A stretch of 42,557 nucleotides of DNA, taken from JBFJKD01 sp041601945. Lineage in GTDB: Bacteria > Pseudomonadota > Gammaproteobacteria > Pseudomonadales > Porticoccaceae. The DNA lies in contig JBFIHG010000019.1 of the NCBI GenBank assembly GCA_041601945.1, positions 1 to 42,557 of the forward strand, written 5' to 3'. Made by a program: the position numbers and the translations under genes. A model generated the notes under the pieces. It ran no database searches and was not told the DNA's origin. It saw only the letters and a list, made by a program, of their open reading frames with translations. Positions 16,896-25,946 of this stretch are shown in pieces; the first letter of the stretch is position 1; the number at the start of each line of letters is the position of its first letter.

Positions 16896-17597
16896 ATGAA
16901 CAAACCTGTTTGCATCGTAGCCGGAGTGGGCCCCGGCAACGGCCTGAGTATCAGCCAGCGGTTTGCCGCGGCCGGTTATCGCGTAGCAATGTTGGCGCGC
17001 AATCAAGCGGCGTTGACCGAGTTAGTAGCGGCCGTACCTGACGCACATGGATTTATCTGCGATTTAACCGACTCCGCTTCGGTAGAGGGTGTGGTTGCAG
17101 AGATCAAGGCACAGCTCGGCGTAGCCGAGACCGTGGTGTACAACGCGGGTTCCGGTATGCGTGGCCGCGCGCTAGATATTTCATTGGAAGATTTTACGCT
17201 GGCCTGGAAAGTGAGTGCGCTAGGTCTGCTCACCGTAGCGCAGGCGGTGGTGCCGGATATGGTTGCGGTGGGCAAAGGCAATTTGTTGGTGATTGGCGCG
17301 ACGGCTTCCCTGCGTGGTGGCGAAAATTTCGCGGCTTTTGCTTCCGCCAAGGCAGCGCAACGTAACCTGGCCCAGTCCCTGGCCCGCGCTTACGGCCCAC
17401 AGGGCATCCATGTGGCGCTGGTGATTATCGACGGCGTCATCGATATTCCCCGTACTCGTGCACTCCTCGGTGACAAGCCCGACAATTTTTTCCTGCAACC
17501 GGCTGCAATTGCCGAATCTGTTTATCAACTTGCGTTACAGCATCCGTCAGCGTGGACGTTTGAACTGGACCTTAGACCCAGTGGAGAACGCTGGTGA
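16896..17597 (+). CDS. SDR-fold protein with catalytic Tyr replaced by Phe
   Basis: A short, 233-residue SDR. The nucleotide motif is unusual (VAGVGPGNGLS, 8-18) and NAG is at 83-85. The active-site block reads FASAK, so the catalytic Tyr position is Phe148 while Lys152 remains; S138 is a possible Ser. The C-terminal VDGG block of classical SDRs is missing (ELDLRPSGERW instead). Loss of the Tyr hydroxyl argues against ordinary carbonyl reduction. The protein could be a regulatory or substrate-binding SDR, or use another proton donor. ATG start with AAGAGGTG upstream. Same strand as pdxH, 60 bp after it. Confidence 0.85.
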   Translation: MNKPVCIVAGVGPGNGLSISQRFAAAGYRVAMLARNQAALTELVAAVPDAHGFICDLTDSASVEGVVAEIKAQLGVAETVVYNAGSGMRGRALDISLEDFTLAWKVSALGLLTVAQAVVPDMVAVGKGNLLVIGATASLRGGENFAAFASAKAAQRNLAQSLARAYGPQGIHVALVIIDGVIDIPRTRALLGDKPDNFFLQPAAIAESVYQLALQHPSAWTFELDLRPSGERW

Positions 17598-17631
17598 GCG
17601 AGTACGGGAATCCAGGCCGGGTGCCTGAAAG

Positions 17632-18249
17632 TTGAAACTAACCCGTATACACCTTATTCGTCACGGCGAAACAGACTGGAATGCCGAAGGACGGGTGCAG
17701 GGGCAGAGCGAGTCTGTGCTGACCGCTCAGGGCGTGGCGCAGGCACAAAGATTAGCTGCTGCGTTGCAGACATTAAACTTTGCGCGGATATTTTGCAGTA
17801 GCAGTCAGCGCGCGCGCCAAACCGCTGAAATAGTTTTTGCACATCGCGCGGCTGAAATTGAACTCCGCGACGTATTACGCGAAATTTATCTCGGTCCCTG
17901 GGAGGGGTTGCTCTATAAACAGGTGGCAGCGCTTTATCCATATGAGCACATTGCGTTTCGTGAAACGCCGCATCTGTTCATCGTTCCCGGTGCCGAGACT
18001 TTTGCACAGCTGCAGGAGCGTAGCCGCGTGGCGTTAAAGGAAATCAGTGCTGGGCACGCGGGTCAGGAGGTAGCAGTAGTTAGCCACGGCGCATGGATTA
18101 GAAGCGTGTTAGCAGATATCGAAGGCAAGTCGTTGCAACAGTTGTGGGAGCCACCTGCGGTATCCAACTGCGCGCATATTATTGTGGATATAGATCGTTC
18201 GCTTAAAGTTCGTCTGGTTAAACAGGTTACAGATTCGCACTGGACGTAA
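17632..18249 (+). CDS. histidine phosphatase family protein (phosphoglycerate mutase/CobC-like)
   Basis: A 205-residue acid-phosphatase-type member of the phosphoglycerate mutase superfamily with intact catalytic residues: LIRHGETDWN (first His), SSSQRARQTAE (Arg), LREIYLGPWEG (Glu) and AVVSHGAW (second His). This family includes small-molecule phosphatases such as CobC; the substrate cannot be chosen from sequence. The start must be TTG at 17632, since an in-frame TGA lies just upstream at 17626-17628 and the next start would remove the catalytic motif. It follows the SDR by 34 bp and closes the plus-strand block; trkH is convergent 38 bp away. Confidence 0.9.
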   Translation: MKLTRIHLIRHGETDWNAEGRVQGQSESVLTAQGVAQAQRLAAALQTLNFARIFCSSSQRARQTAEIVFAHRAAEIELRDVLREIYLGPWEGLLYKQVAALYPYEHIAFRETPHLFIVPGAETFAQLQERSRVALKEISAGHAGQEVAVVSHGAWIRSVLADIEGKSLQQLWEPPAVSNCAHIIVDIDRSLKVRLVKQVTDSHWT

Positions 18250-18287
18250 CTGCGCAAAATTTGATCTCGCGAAGCCCATGGAAAGAA

Positions 18288-19736
18288 TCAGTGCCGCCAG
18301 AACATTGGCGTAAACAACACCAACAGCGTAAAAATTTCCAGTCGCCCGAGCAGCATGCCGGCACACAATACCCACTTTGAAAAACTGTTGAGCTGCCCGT
18401 AATGCTGCGCGACATCGCCTAAACCCGGACCCAGATTATTCAGTGCAGCGGCGGTAGCCGACCATGCGGTGACGTAGTCCAGGCCAGAAGCCAGTAGCAG
18501 CAACACAATCGCGTAGAACACCGCCAGATAAACACCGAAAAAAGCCCAGATGGCATCCGCGACGCGATCTGGAATGATCCGCTGGTTGACCTTCATGGGA
18601 AAGACAGCACTGGGATGAATCAGGCGATATATTTCCCGCAAGCCCTGTTTCGCCATGATCATCATGCGCCCGACCTTAATTCCACCTCCGGTGGAGCCAG
18701 CGCAGGCGCCAAAAAATGACAAAAAAATCAGGAAAAAAGGTAAAAAACTCGGCCAATGACTGAAATTATCGGTGGCAAACCCCGTTGTCGTCATGATAGA
18801 AACTAATTGAAATGTGCCGTGTATCAGGCTGTCCTGCAGAGCATAGGTGTGGGTGAAATAAAGATAAAAACAGACGATTACCGCCCCGGCCCCCAGCATA
18901 TATAAATACATCTTGGCCTCTGCATCGCGCAAATAGTGACGCAGACTTTTGCGATTCCAGGCGAAAAAATGCAGGGCAAAATTTAACCCCGAAATAATCA
19001 TAAAAAATATCGAGACAAAAATAATGCGTGGGTTGTCAAAGTAACCAATGCTGGCATCGTGGGTGGAAAATCCGCCGATAGAGACGGTGGAAAAGCTGTG
19101 AGCAAGCGCATCAAACAAATTCATACCCGCCAGCCAATAGGCTGTCATGCAGGCGATGGTGAGGGTAACGTAAATAATAAATAGCGCTTTCGCGGTTTCG
19201 GTAATACGTGGCGTCAGCTTACTGTCTTTAATGGGCCCAGGGGTTTCCGAGCGGTACAGCTGCATACCACCGATACCGAGCATGGGCATAATTGCCACCG
19301 CGATAACCACGATGCCGATGCCTCCCAGCCATTGCAGTTGCTGACGATAATAGAGAATAGATTTGGGCAGTTCATCGAGTCCAGTAATTACCGTAGCTCC
19401 GGTGGTTGTCAGTCCAGAGATGGACTCAAAAACTGCATCGGTAAAAGATAGGTTGAGGGGATCAACCAGACTCAGCGGCAAAGCGCCGACCAAGCCCAGC
19501 ACCCCCCAGAACAGTACGGTTATGACAAAGCCGTCGCGGGTGCGCAGTTCGATTTTAGTGCGGCTGTAAGGCAGCCAGGCCATAACACCGATCGAAAAGG
19601 TGACCGCAAAAGCGAGGAAGAAGGTGTGCTGGGTTTGCTCGCCATACAACGATGCCACCACAATCGGCGGAATCAGGGTGATGCTGAATAACATCAGCAA
19701 CAGGCCAAGAATACGCGCGATAATTGGTACGTGCAT
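18288..19736 (-). CDS. trkH: Trk potassium uptake subunit TrkH (copy next to trkA)
   Basis: Integral-membrane K+ channel-like subunit of 482 residues with four pore-loop repeats; signatures are SGLTTTGATV, STVSIGGFSTHD, MTTTGFATDN and LNNLGPGLGD, and the cytoplasmic gate-side segment GACAGSTGGGIKVGRMM is present. The second filter reads SIGGF rather than the STGGF of the other copy. The ATG overlaps the trkA stop by one base (TGATG), so translation is coupled to the RCK regulator. The protein ends MFWRH, like the other copy's MFWRR. Both copies start MH-PIIAR and are clearly paralogues. Confidence 0.95.
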   Translation of the reverse strand: MHVPIIARILGLLLMLFSITLIPPIVVASLYGEQTQHTFFLAFAVTFSIGVMAWLPYSRTKIELRTRDGFVITVLFWGVLGLVGALPLSLVDPLNLSFTDAVFESISGLTTTGATVITGLDELPKSILYYRQQLQWLGGIGIVVIAVAIMPMLGIGGMQLYRSETPGPIKDSKLTPRITETAKALFIIYVTLTIACMTAYWLAGMNLFDALAHSFSTVSIGGFSTHDASIGYFDNPRIIFVSIFFMIISGLNFALHFFAWNRKSLRHYLRDAEAKMYLYMLGAGAVIVCFYLYFTHTYALQDSLIHGTFQLVSIMTTTGFATDNFSHWPSFLPFFLIFLSFFGACAGSTGGGIKVGRMMIMAKQGLREIYRLIHPSAVFPMKVNQRIIPDRVADAIWAFFGVYLAVFYAIVLLLLASGLDYVTAWSATAAALNNLGPGLGDVAQHYGQLNSFSKWVLCAGMLLGRLEIFTLLVLFTPMFWRH

Positions 19737-21118
19737 CAGAAAAAAGTAAATCCGACCTGGAACAGTTTTTCAATATCGCGGGTGTGGCGTTTGTCCACCA
19801 CAAACACAATGACGTGGTCGTCGTTTTCGATTACCACATCGTGGTGGGCCATAATAACTTCGCCGTTGCGCACCACCGCACCGATAGTGGTGCCCGGCGG
19901 CACCTTGATTTCTTCGATGCTGCGTCCCACCACTCTGGAGCTTTTGCGATCGCCGTGGGCGATGATCTCCAGTGCTTCGGCGGCACCGCGGCGCAGGGAG
20001 TGCACATTGGCAGTGTCGCCACGACGCACATGGGTCAGCAGCGAGCTGATAGTTGCTTGTTGTGGCGAAATCGCAATGTCAATTTCCCCGCCCTGCATCA
20101 AATCGGCGTACACCGGGTTACTGATGAGTGTCATCACTTTGCGGGCGCCGAGTCTTTTCGCGAGCATTGACGACATGATGTTGACCCGATCGTCATTGGT
20201 AACTGCAAGAAATACGTCGGTGTCTTCGATGTTTTCCTCAACCAGCAGATCGCGATCGCCAGCCATGCCGGTAAGCACGATCGATTTATCCAGGCGTTCC
20301 GACAAAAAATTACTGCGCTCGGCAGAGAATTCAATAATTTTAACGTTGTAGTCATTTTCCAGGGCTTTGGCCAGGCGAAAACCAATATTGCCGCCGCCCG
20401 CAATAATCAAGCGACGGTAGGGTTTTTCCAGGCGTCGCAACTCCCCCATGACTTTGCGAATATTTTCCCGTGCGGCGATAAAAAATACCTCGTCGCCCGC
20501 TTCGATAACCGTGTCCCCCTCGGGGACAATTGGTCGGTCCCGTCGAAATATCGCGGCCACGCGAGCGTCTGTGTTGGGCATATGTTCGCGTAGTGAACTG
20601 AGGTGATTTCCCACTAACGGCCCGCCGTGGTAGGCGCGCACCGCGACCAGCTGGACCACGCCGTCGGCAAAATCGAGTACCTGTAGTGCGCCGGGCTGTT
20701 CGATCAGTTTGTAGATGTAATCGGTTACCACCTGCTCCGGGGTAATCAGTACATCCACGGGCATATTGTTATCGCCAAACAGTTTTTCCCGAACGCCGTG
20801 GTGAACATAATCGTTGGCGCGAACGCGTGCAATTTTGGTGGGTGTGCGAAACAGCGAGTGAGCGACCTGGCAGGCAACAATATTCACTTCATCGCTACGG
20901 GTCACTGCCACCAGCATATCGGCATCTTCTATCCCCGCGGAAACAAGTACGTCGGGGTGGCAGCCCATACCCGCAACCGTGCGTATATCCAGTCGATCTT
21001 GTAGCTCTCTCAGGCGCGCCCCGTCGAGATCAATGAGCGTGATGTCGTTGGCTTCGCTGGCCAGATTTTCCGCCAGGGTGCCGCCCACTTGACCGGCACC
21101 GATTATGACGATTTTCAT
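19736..21118 (-). CDS. trkA: Trk potassium transporter regulator TrkA
   Basis: Cytoplasmic NAD/nucleotide-binding RCK protein that gates TrkH. The 460 residues hold two RCK-N/RCK-C repeats: the first nucleotide motif is IIGAGQVGGTLAENLA near residue 5, the second is IIAGGGNIGFRLAKALE near residue 235. Its stop overlaps the start of the downstream TrkH. A second TrkH gene is upstream, separated by 297 bp. ATG is preceded by GGGCAGG. Full length and typical. One TrkA presumably serves both TrkH proteins (inference). Confidence 0.97.
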   Translation of the reverse strand: MKIVIIGAGQVGGTLAENLASEANDITLIDLDGARLRELQDRLDIRTVAGMGCHPDVLVSAGIEDADMLVAVTRSDEVNIVACQVAHSLFRTPTKIARVRANDYVHHGVREKLFGDNNMPVDVLITPEQVVTDYIYKLIEQPGALQVLDFADGVVQLVAVRAYHGGPLVGNHLSSLREHMPNTDARVAAIFRRDRPIVPEGDTVIEAGDEVFFIAARENIRKVMGELRRLEKPYRRLIIAGGGNIGFRLAKALENDYNVKIIEFSAERSNFLSERLDKSIVLTGMAGDRDLLVEENIEDTDVFLAVTNDDRVNIMSSMLAKRLGARKVMTLISNPVYADLMQGGEIDIAISPQQATISSLLTHVRRGDTANVHSLRRGAAEALEIIAHGDRKSSRVVGRSIEEIKVPPGTTIGAVVRNGEVIMAHHDVVIENDDHVIVFVVDKRHTRDIEKLFQVGFTFF

Positions 21119-21399
21119 TTACCTGCCCTTCGGTGAGAGGGTTTAACGCCAACCTGTCTATCGGCGCACAGCGTTTACATGACGTTTATCTGATCCAAAT
21201 TGTAGCAATGCCTGAGCAGCGCGGGGTAATGCAATCTTGCCTGCGCCTGTTACCGCCGGGAATTGCCGACCATTGGGTGGCGTCCAGCTTACCAATATCT
21301 GCGCATCTGCGCAGTAGTTTGCTGTGCGTCGTGTTGAGTGATGATCACGAGCAGCGAGACGCAACGCGTGCCCACAAACCTGTTGGTTTTTTCAACGTA

Positions 21400-21429
21400 G
21401 TTAGCGTCGCCAGAGTTAGCGTCGCCAGA
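21400..21429. repeat. 15-bp perfect tandem duplication across the end of the upstream trkH
   Basis: Two adjacent identical 15-bp units (21400-21414 and 21415-21429, GTTAGCGTCGCCAGA). On the minus strand each encodes Leu/Phe-boundary-Trp-Arg-Arg-stop, so the last codons and the stop of trkH are repeated directly after the stop. It has no effect on the protein. The rest of the 297-bp gap to trkA holds no supported gene; TACAAT on the minus strand at 21199-21204 could be a trkA -10 box, without a good -35. Confidence 0.9.
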
Positions 21430-22864
21430 ACATGGGCGTCACTACCACCAGGAGTGGAAAAATTTCCAGTGGACCGAGCAGCATGGTGACCGTTAGTACC
21501 CAGGTGGCGAAGTCGCCAAGATCCCGAAAGTGGACCGCTACATTGCCCAGTCCGGGCCCCATATTATTAATACAGGCAGCCACCGCCGTCCAGGCGGTGA
21601 GAAAGTCAACGCCGGCGCCCATTAGAAGTAGGACCATAAAATAATAGACCGCAATATACACGCCGAAAAATGCCCAGACGCTTTTGATAACTGCATCGGG
21701 GACCACGCGCTTGCCAGTTTTAAGGAGAATTACTGCGCTGGGGTGCACCAATCGCCGCATCTCGCGGACACCTTGCTTGGCGAGGATTAACATGCGACCG
21801 ATCTTCACGCCGCCGCCAGTCGACCCACCACAGCCGCCGAAGAAGGCGGCGATAATCAGAAAAACCGGCAAAAATGTTGGCCAGATACTGAAATCGGTAG
21901 TGATATAACCGGTCGACGTCATAATCGAAACAAAAGTGAAAACACCGTGCACCAGGCTGTCGCGCAATCCGAATGTGTGTGAATAGAAAAGGTAGGCGAC
22001 AGTGATAATTGCCCCTGCCAGTAGTAACGCGAGGTAAAAGCGGGATTCCGGATCGCGCCAGTACGCCTGGGGGGAGAATCGCCGCAACACAAGAAAGTGG
22101 AGGCCGAAATTCATACCTGCTAGCACCATAAAGATAATCGTAATAAAGATAATTGGCGTGCTGTGGAAGTAACCGATACTGGCGTCGTGGGTGGAAAACC
22201 CGCCGGTCGACAGGGTCGAGAAAGCGTGGCACAGGGCGTCGAAAAAACTCATCCCCGCCAGCCAGTACGCCGCTGCACAGGCAGCGGTCAGTGCCACATA
22301 GATTAACGACAGAATTTTCGCCGTACCAGCAATGCGCGGTGTGAGCTTACTGTCTTTGACCGGACCGGGGGTTTCGGCGCGGTACAATTGCATACCTCCG
22401 ACACCGAGCAACGGCATGATAGCAACCGCGATGACCACTACGCCAATACCTCCTAACCAGTGCAATTGTTGGCGATAGTAGAGAATTGATCGGGGTAACT
22501 GGTCGAGTCCGCTCATGACGGTGGCGCCGGTGGTGGTCAAGCCGGACATGGACTCGAAAACTGCATCGGTAAAAGACAAATGGAGCGAAGGAACCAGGAA
22601 AAACGGGAGTGCGCCCATTAGTCCCAGCGCTCCCCAAAACAACACGGTTATCACGAAGCCGTCGCGGGTACGCAAGGCCTGTCGACTGTTGCTGAAGGGC
22701 AGCCAGGATATAAGGCCGAGGGAAAAGCTGGCGGCGAATGAGAGGAAAAATGCCTGTTGTATGTGTTCCCCATAGATTAGCGCGACCGCAATTGGGGGAA
22801 TCAGAGTAAAGCTGAATAACATCAGCAGTAGGCCGAACGTGCGGGCGATAATGGGCGCGTGCAT
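21416..22864 (-). CDS. trkH: Trk potassium uptake subunit TrkH (second copy, upstream of trkA)
   Basis: A second TrkH, 482 residues from the chosen start, with pore-loop signatures SGLTTTGATV, STLSTGGFSTHD, MTSTGYITTD and INNMGPGLGN, plus GGCGGSTGGGVKIGRM. It is a close paralogue of the TrkH after trkA, including RDGFVITVLFWG and SKLTPRI blocks. ATG at 22864 gives MHAPIIAR, aligned to MHVPIIAR of the paralogue; an in-frame ATG at 22894 would add ten residues. Neither has a clear ribosome site. It is downstream of rsmB (152-bp gap) and upstream of trkA. Differences in filter loops 2 and 3 may change K+/Na+ preference or affinity. Confidence 0.93.
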   Translation of the reverse strand: MHAPIIARTFGLLLMLFSFTLIPPIAVALIYGEHIQQAFFLSFAASFSLGLISWLPFSNSRQALRTRDGFVITVLFWGALGLMGALPFFLVPSLHLSFTDAVFESMSGLTTTGATVMSGLDQLPRSILYYRQQLHWLGGIGVVVIAVAIMPLLGVGGMQLYRAETPGPVKDSKLTPRIAGTAKILSLIYVALTAACAAAYWLAGMSFFDALCHAFSTLSTGGFSTHDASIGYFHSTPIIFITIIFMVLAGMNFGLHFLVLRRFSPQAYWRDPESRFYLALLLAGAIITVAYLFYSHTFGLRDSLVHGVFTFVSIMTSTGYITTDFSIWPTFLPVFLIIAAFFGGCGGSTGGGVKIGRMLILAKQGVREMRRLVHPSAVILLKTGKRVVPDAVIKSVWAFFGVYIAVYYFMVLLLMGAGVDFLTAWTAVAACINNMGPGLGNVAVHFRDLGDFATWVLTVTMLLGPLEIFPLLVVVTPMFWRR

Positions 22865-23016
22865 CAGGCGAATTTGCTCTGACCGTGAACCCATTCCAGG
22901 CGACGCTGGAGCGCATCCCTCACGCGCGCCGAATAAGCACGTTCGGTACAGAGTCGGTTAACTACTGCGCGGTTGTTGCGCACGCCCAAGCCTCCTCGAA
23001 AGTGAGCAACACAATA

Positions 23017-24354
23017 TTAGGGAGCCACACCGTTAGCAAGGGGTTGTGGGTCGAGCCCCGATGGTTTGGTTAACAGCGCATAATAAAAGCCATCGCAAGC
23101 GTCGACCCCCGGTAATAGTTGCTGACCGAGCCGCGTTGCAAGGCCCCAGGACACATTTGGTGTGATGGACCTGGCGTTGGACGTGCTAGCTAGAAACTGT
23201 TGGACCACGTCGTCATTTTCCTGCGGCAGAACGGAGCAGGTGGCATAGAGCAATTTTCCACCCGCTGCCAGCAGCGGCCACAGCTGTTGCAGTAGCAGGA
23301 GTTGCGTGGCGGCCAGATTGGCAATATCTGCAGGTTGGCGCAGCAGCTTGATATCCGGATGACGGCGGATAACGCCAGTCGCTGAGCAGGGTGCGTCCAC
23401 CAGAATGCGTTGAAACGGTGTGCCGTTCCACCATTGCGGTTGGGTTGCGTCGGCGGCGAGCAGGGTGGCGTGTAGCTGTAGACGTTGCAGATTTTCGCGC
23501 ACGCGATTCAGGCGCCGGGGATCCACATCCAGCGCGACCAGTTCTGTCAGACCGGGTTCCCGTTCCAGCACATGGCAGGTCTTTCCGCCGGGTGCGCAGC
23601 AGGCGTCCAGCACCCGTTGCCCCGCTGCCAGATCCAGTAACTCGCAGCTCAACTGGGCCGCTTCATCCTGGATACTGACCTTGCCCTGGGTCCACCCTGG
23701 TAGCTGTTCCACAGGCACCGGTTGCACCAGTTGCACCCCGGCGGGACTGTGGGCCGTCGCGGTGGCCGTCAAGCCAGCTGCGTGCAGGTCGTCGAGATAG
23801 TGGGCACGGGTCGTTTTGGCGAGGTTAACGCGCAGCGTCATGGGTGGGCGGGCGTTGTTGCCCGTGATGATTGTGCTGGCCTGTACGGGCCACGCCGCCT
23901 GCAGGGTTTGCCATAGCCATGTGGGATGGGCGCTGCGGAACTCGGGATTATCCGCAAGCGCGGTTTCAATGGTGGGTCGCTCCCGTTCGAAGCGCCGCAA
24001 CACAGCGTTAACAACGCGTTTTGCCCAGGGTTTGCCCAGAGCGGTGCAGGCAGCCACGGACTGATTCACCGCCGCGTGAACGGGTATGCGGGTGTCGGTC
24101 ATTTGGTAGAGCGCGCATGCCAGGAGCGCCAGGACATCGGTGTCTTTTGCTTTAAGAGGTTTGTCCAGCAGGGCGTTGACGATAGCTTTCTGGCGGTAGA
24201 AACTGCGTAGCGTACCGAAGCATAATTCCTGTAATAACGGACGCTCGCGTGGGCTGATCTGCGTCTGGTAGGTGGCCAACGCCGTGCCCAGGGACTGGCC
24301 ACCTTGCGCCACCGCCGCAATCGTTTTTGCCGCTGCCGCCCGTACCTCGAGCAT
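23017..24354 (-). CDS. rsmB: 16S rRNA m5C967 methyltransferase
   Basis: SAM-dependent methylation of C967 of 16S rRNA. The 445-residue protein has an N-terminal NusB-like RNA-binding domain (RPLLQELCFGTLRSFYR, KRVVNAVLRRFER) and a C-terminal Rossmann methyltransferase with VLDACCAPGGKT, ALDVDPRRL and two catalytic Cys motifs, DAPCSATG and YATCSVLPQEN. ATG at 24354. It begins 3 bp after fmt, so the two are one transcript and probably translationally coupled. The def-fmt-rsmB order is standard in gammaproteobacteria. Confidence 0.96.
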   Translation of the reverse strand: MLEVRAAAAKTIAAVAQGGQSLGTALATYQTQISPRERPLLQELCFGTLRSFYRQKAIVNALLDKPLKAKDTDVLALLACALYQMTDTRIPVHAAVNQSVAACTALGKPWAKRVVNAVLRRFERERPTIETALADNPEFRSAHPTWLWQTLQAAWPVQASTIITGNNARPPMTLRVNLAKTTRAHYLDDLHAAGLTATATAHSPAGVQLVQPVPVEQLPGWTQGKVSIQDEAAQLSCELLDLAAGQRVLDACCAPGGKTCHVLEREPGLTELVALDVDPRRLNRVRENLQRLQLHATLLAADATQPQWWNGTPFQRILVDAPCSATGVIRRHPDIKLLRQPADIANLAATQLLLLQQLWPLLAAGGKLLYATCSVLPQENDDVVQQFLASTSNARSITPNVSWGLATRLGQQLLPGVDACDGFYYALLTKPSGLDPQPLANGVAP

Positions 24355-24357
24355 TGT

Positions 24358-25335
24358 TCAATTAACCTGCGATTGAAATATAAGTCCGGGGCGAAATTTC
24401 GCAGCCCGGCTATTCAGTACAGCGGCAACAGGCAATCTTTTTTTACCCGGCAGCTGTAGCTCGGTAATGATCAGGGCTCCTTGTGCACAAGCAATTTTTA
24501 GCCCGTCGGCATCTGTGTCGAGGATCGTGCCGGGGGGTTGGTCGCTTATTTCGTCGCTGGCGGTTGCTACCCAGATACGCACGGGTTCATTCGCGAGCAC
24601 CGCAAAGGCGACCGGCACGGGATTAAACGCGCGCACGCAGCGCTCCAGGGTGCGAGCGTCCTGATGCCAATTCAGCCGCGCATCTTCCTTATTGATTTTG
24701 TGGGCGTAGGTGGCCAGGCTGTGGTCCTGCGGTAGCGGCTTTGCGGTGCCATCGGCAATCTGCTGTAGTGCAGTGAGCAGGCCATCGGCACCCAGGGTAG
24801 CGAGTTTCTCGTGCAGCGTGCCAGCTGTGTCCGCGGCGGTGATTGGACAGGACGCCTGGAGTAGCATCGGTCCAGTATCGAGGCCCGCTTCCATGCGCAT
24901 GATGGTCACGCCGGTTTGCGCATCCCCAGCCTGGATAGCCCGCTGAATGGGTGCGGCGCCGCGCCAGCGCGGTAGCAGCGAGGCGTGCACGTTGATGCAT
25001 CCAAAGCGCGGGATATCAAGAATTTTCTGTGGTAGTAACAGGCCGTAGGCGACTACCACCACGATGTCAGGCGCGAGAGCGGCGAGTTCAGCCTCGGCTG
25101 CGGCCGTTTTCAGGCTCGCCGGCTGATAGACCGCCAGTCCGTGATCCAGTGCCAGCTGTTTAACTGGCCCCGCGACGAGGTTCTTACCGCGCCCTGCGGG
25201 ACGGTCGGGCTGGCAATAGACGGCCACCACCTGCAGGTGGTGGTTGAGTAGCGTTTGTAGATGGTGGGCGGCGAATTCCGGGGTTCCGACAAACACTATG
25301 CGCTGGTCCCGTAGGCTCGCCGTTATATCGTGCAT
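24358..25335 (-). CDS. fmt: methionyl-tRNA formyltransferase
   Basis: Formylates initiator Met-tRNA with 10-formyl-THF. The 325-residue protein has RIVFVGTPEFAAHHLQTLL, the active-site INVHASLLPRWRGAAPIQRAI region (Asn, His), MEAGLDTGPML, and a C-terminal OB-like tRNA-binding domain. It starts with ATG at 25335, 22 bp after def, and ends 3 bp before rsmB. Length and motifs are as expected, with an extra N-terminal HDITASLRD. Confidence 0.96.
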   Translation of the reverse strand: MHDITASLRDQRIVFVGTPEFAAHHLQTLLNHHLQVVAVYCQPDRPAGRGKNLVAGPVKQLALDHGLAVYQPASLKTAAAEAELAALAPDIVVVVAYGLLLPQKILDIPRFGCINVHASLLPRWRGAAPIQRAIQAGDAQTGVTIMRMEAGLDTGPMLLQASCPITAADTAGTLHEKLATLGADGLLTALQQIADGTAKPLPQDHSLATYAHKINKEDARLNWHQDARTLERCVRAFNPVPVAFAVLANEPVRIWVATASDEISDQPPGTILDTDADGLKIACAQGALIITELQLPGKKRLPVAAVLNSRAAKFRPGLIFQSQVN

Positions 25336-25357
25336 GCAGGTTCTGGCTTCCGAATAT

Positions 25358-25864
25358 TCAGGCGGGTTGGCGCTGGAGTTTCTCGAGCTTGGCGCGAATG
25401 CGCGTACGCTTTAACGGCGAGAGATAATCCACAAATAGCTTGCCCTCCAGGTGGTCGAATTCGTGCTGAATACACACGGCCAACAACCCATCTGGCTCCA
25501 GTTCGAAGGCATCGCCATTGCGGTCCAGTGCCCGTACACGGATGTGGTCGGGCCGCGCAACGGACTCATAAAAGCCGGGAACCGAGAGACATCCCTCTTC
25601 GTAGTCGCGGGTGCTCTCGCCGAGCAGTTCAATTTCCGGGTTGATAAACACCAGCGGCGTATTCCGATTCGGGGAAATATCCATAACCACCACCCGTTCG
25701 TGCACATTCACCTGGGTGGCTGCAAGCCCGATGCCCTCGGCGTTGTACATGGTCTCCAGCATGTCGCCGACCAATTGTTTTACACGGCGGTCGACAGCGA
25801 CGACGGGTTTTGCTTGAGTACGTAATCGTGGATCCGGGAATTCAAGGATTGTCAGAGTTGTCAT
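25358..25864 (-). CDS. def: peptide deformylase
   Basis: Metallo-enzyme that removes the formyl group from new proteins. The 168-residue protein has the three family motifs: GIGLAATQV, EGCLSVPG (Cys metal ligand) and HEFDHLEG (two His ligands and catalytic Glu). ATG at 25864 (MTTLTILEFPDPRLR) is chosen because family N-termini begin this way; the frame opens to a TTG at 25879. It heads the minus block def-fmt-rsmB and is divergent from the LysM gene with 134 bp between starts. Confidence 0.97.
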   Translation of the reverse strand: MTTLTILEFPDPRLRTQAKPVVAVDRRVKQLVGDMLETMYNAEGIGLAATQVNVHERVVVMDISPNRNTPLVFINPEIELLGESTRDYEEGCLSVPGFYESVARPDHIRVRALDRNGDAFELEPDGLLAVCIQHEFDHLEGKLFVDYLSPLKRTRIRAKLEKLQRQPA

Positions 25865-25946
25865 AATGTTTGTGATCAATCTCTAGCAAATTGGCATAAA
25901 CCACTGCTAACATTAGGTCTAGAAAGGAGGTTTCGATAATAATGAC

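Noticed and set aside
19731..20351. 206-codon plus-strand frame opposite trkA
   Set aside because: Exactly antisense to a complete, strongly conserved trkA; composition is Ser/Arg-rich with no family resemblance.
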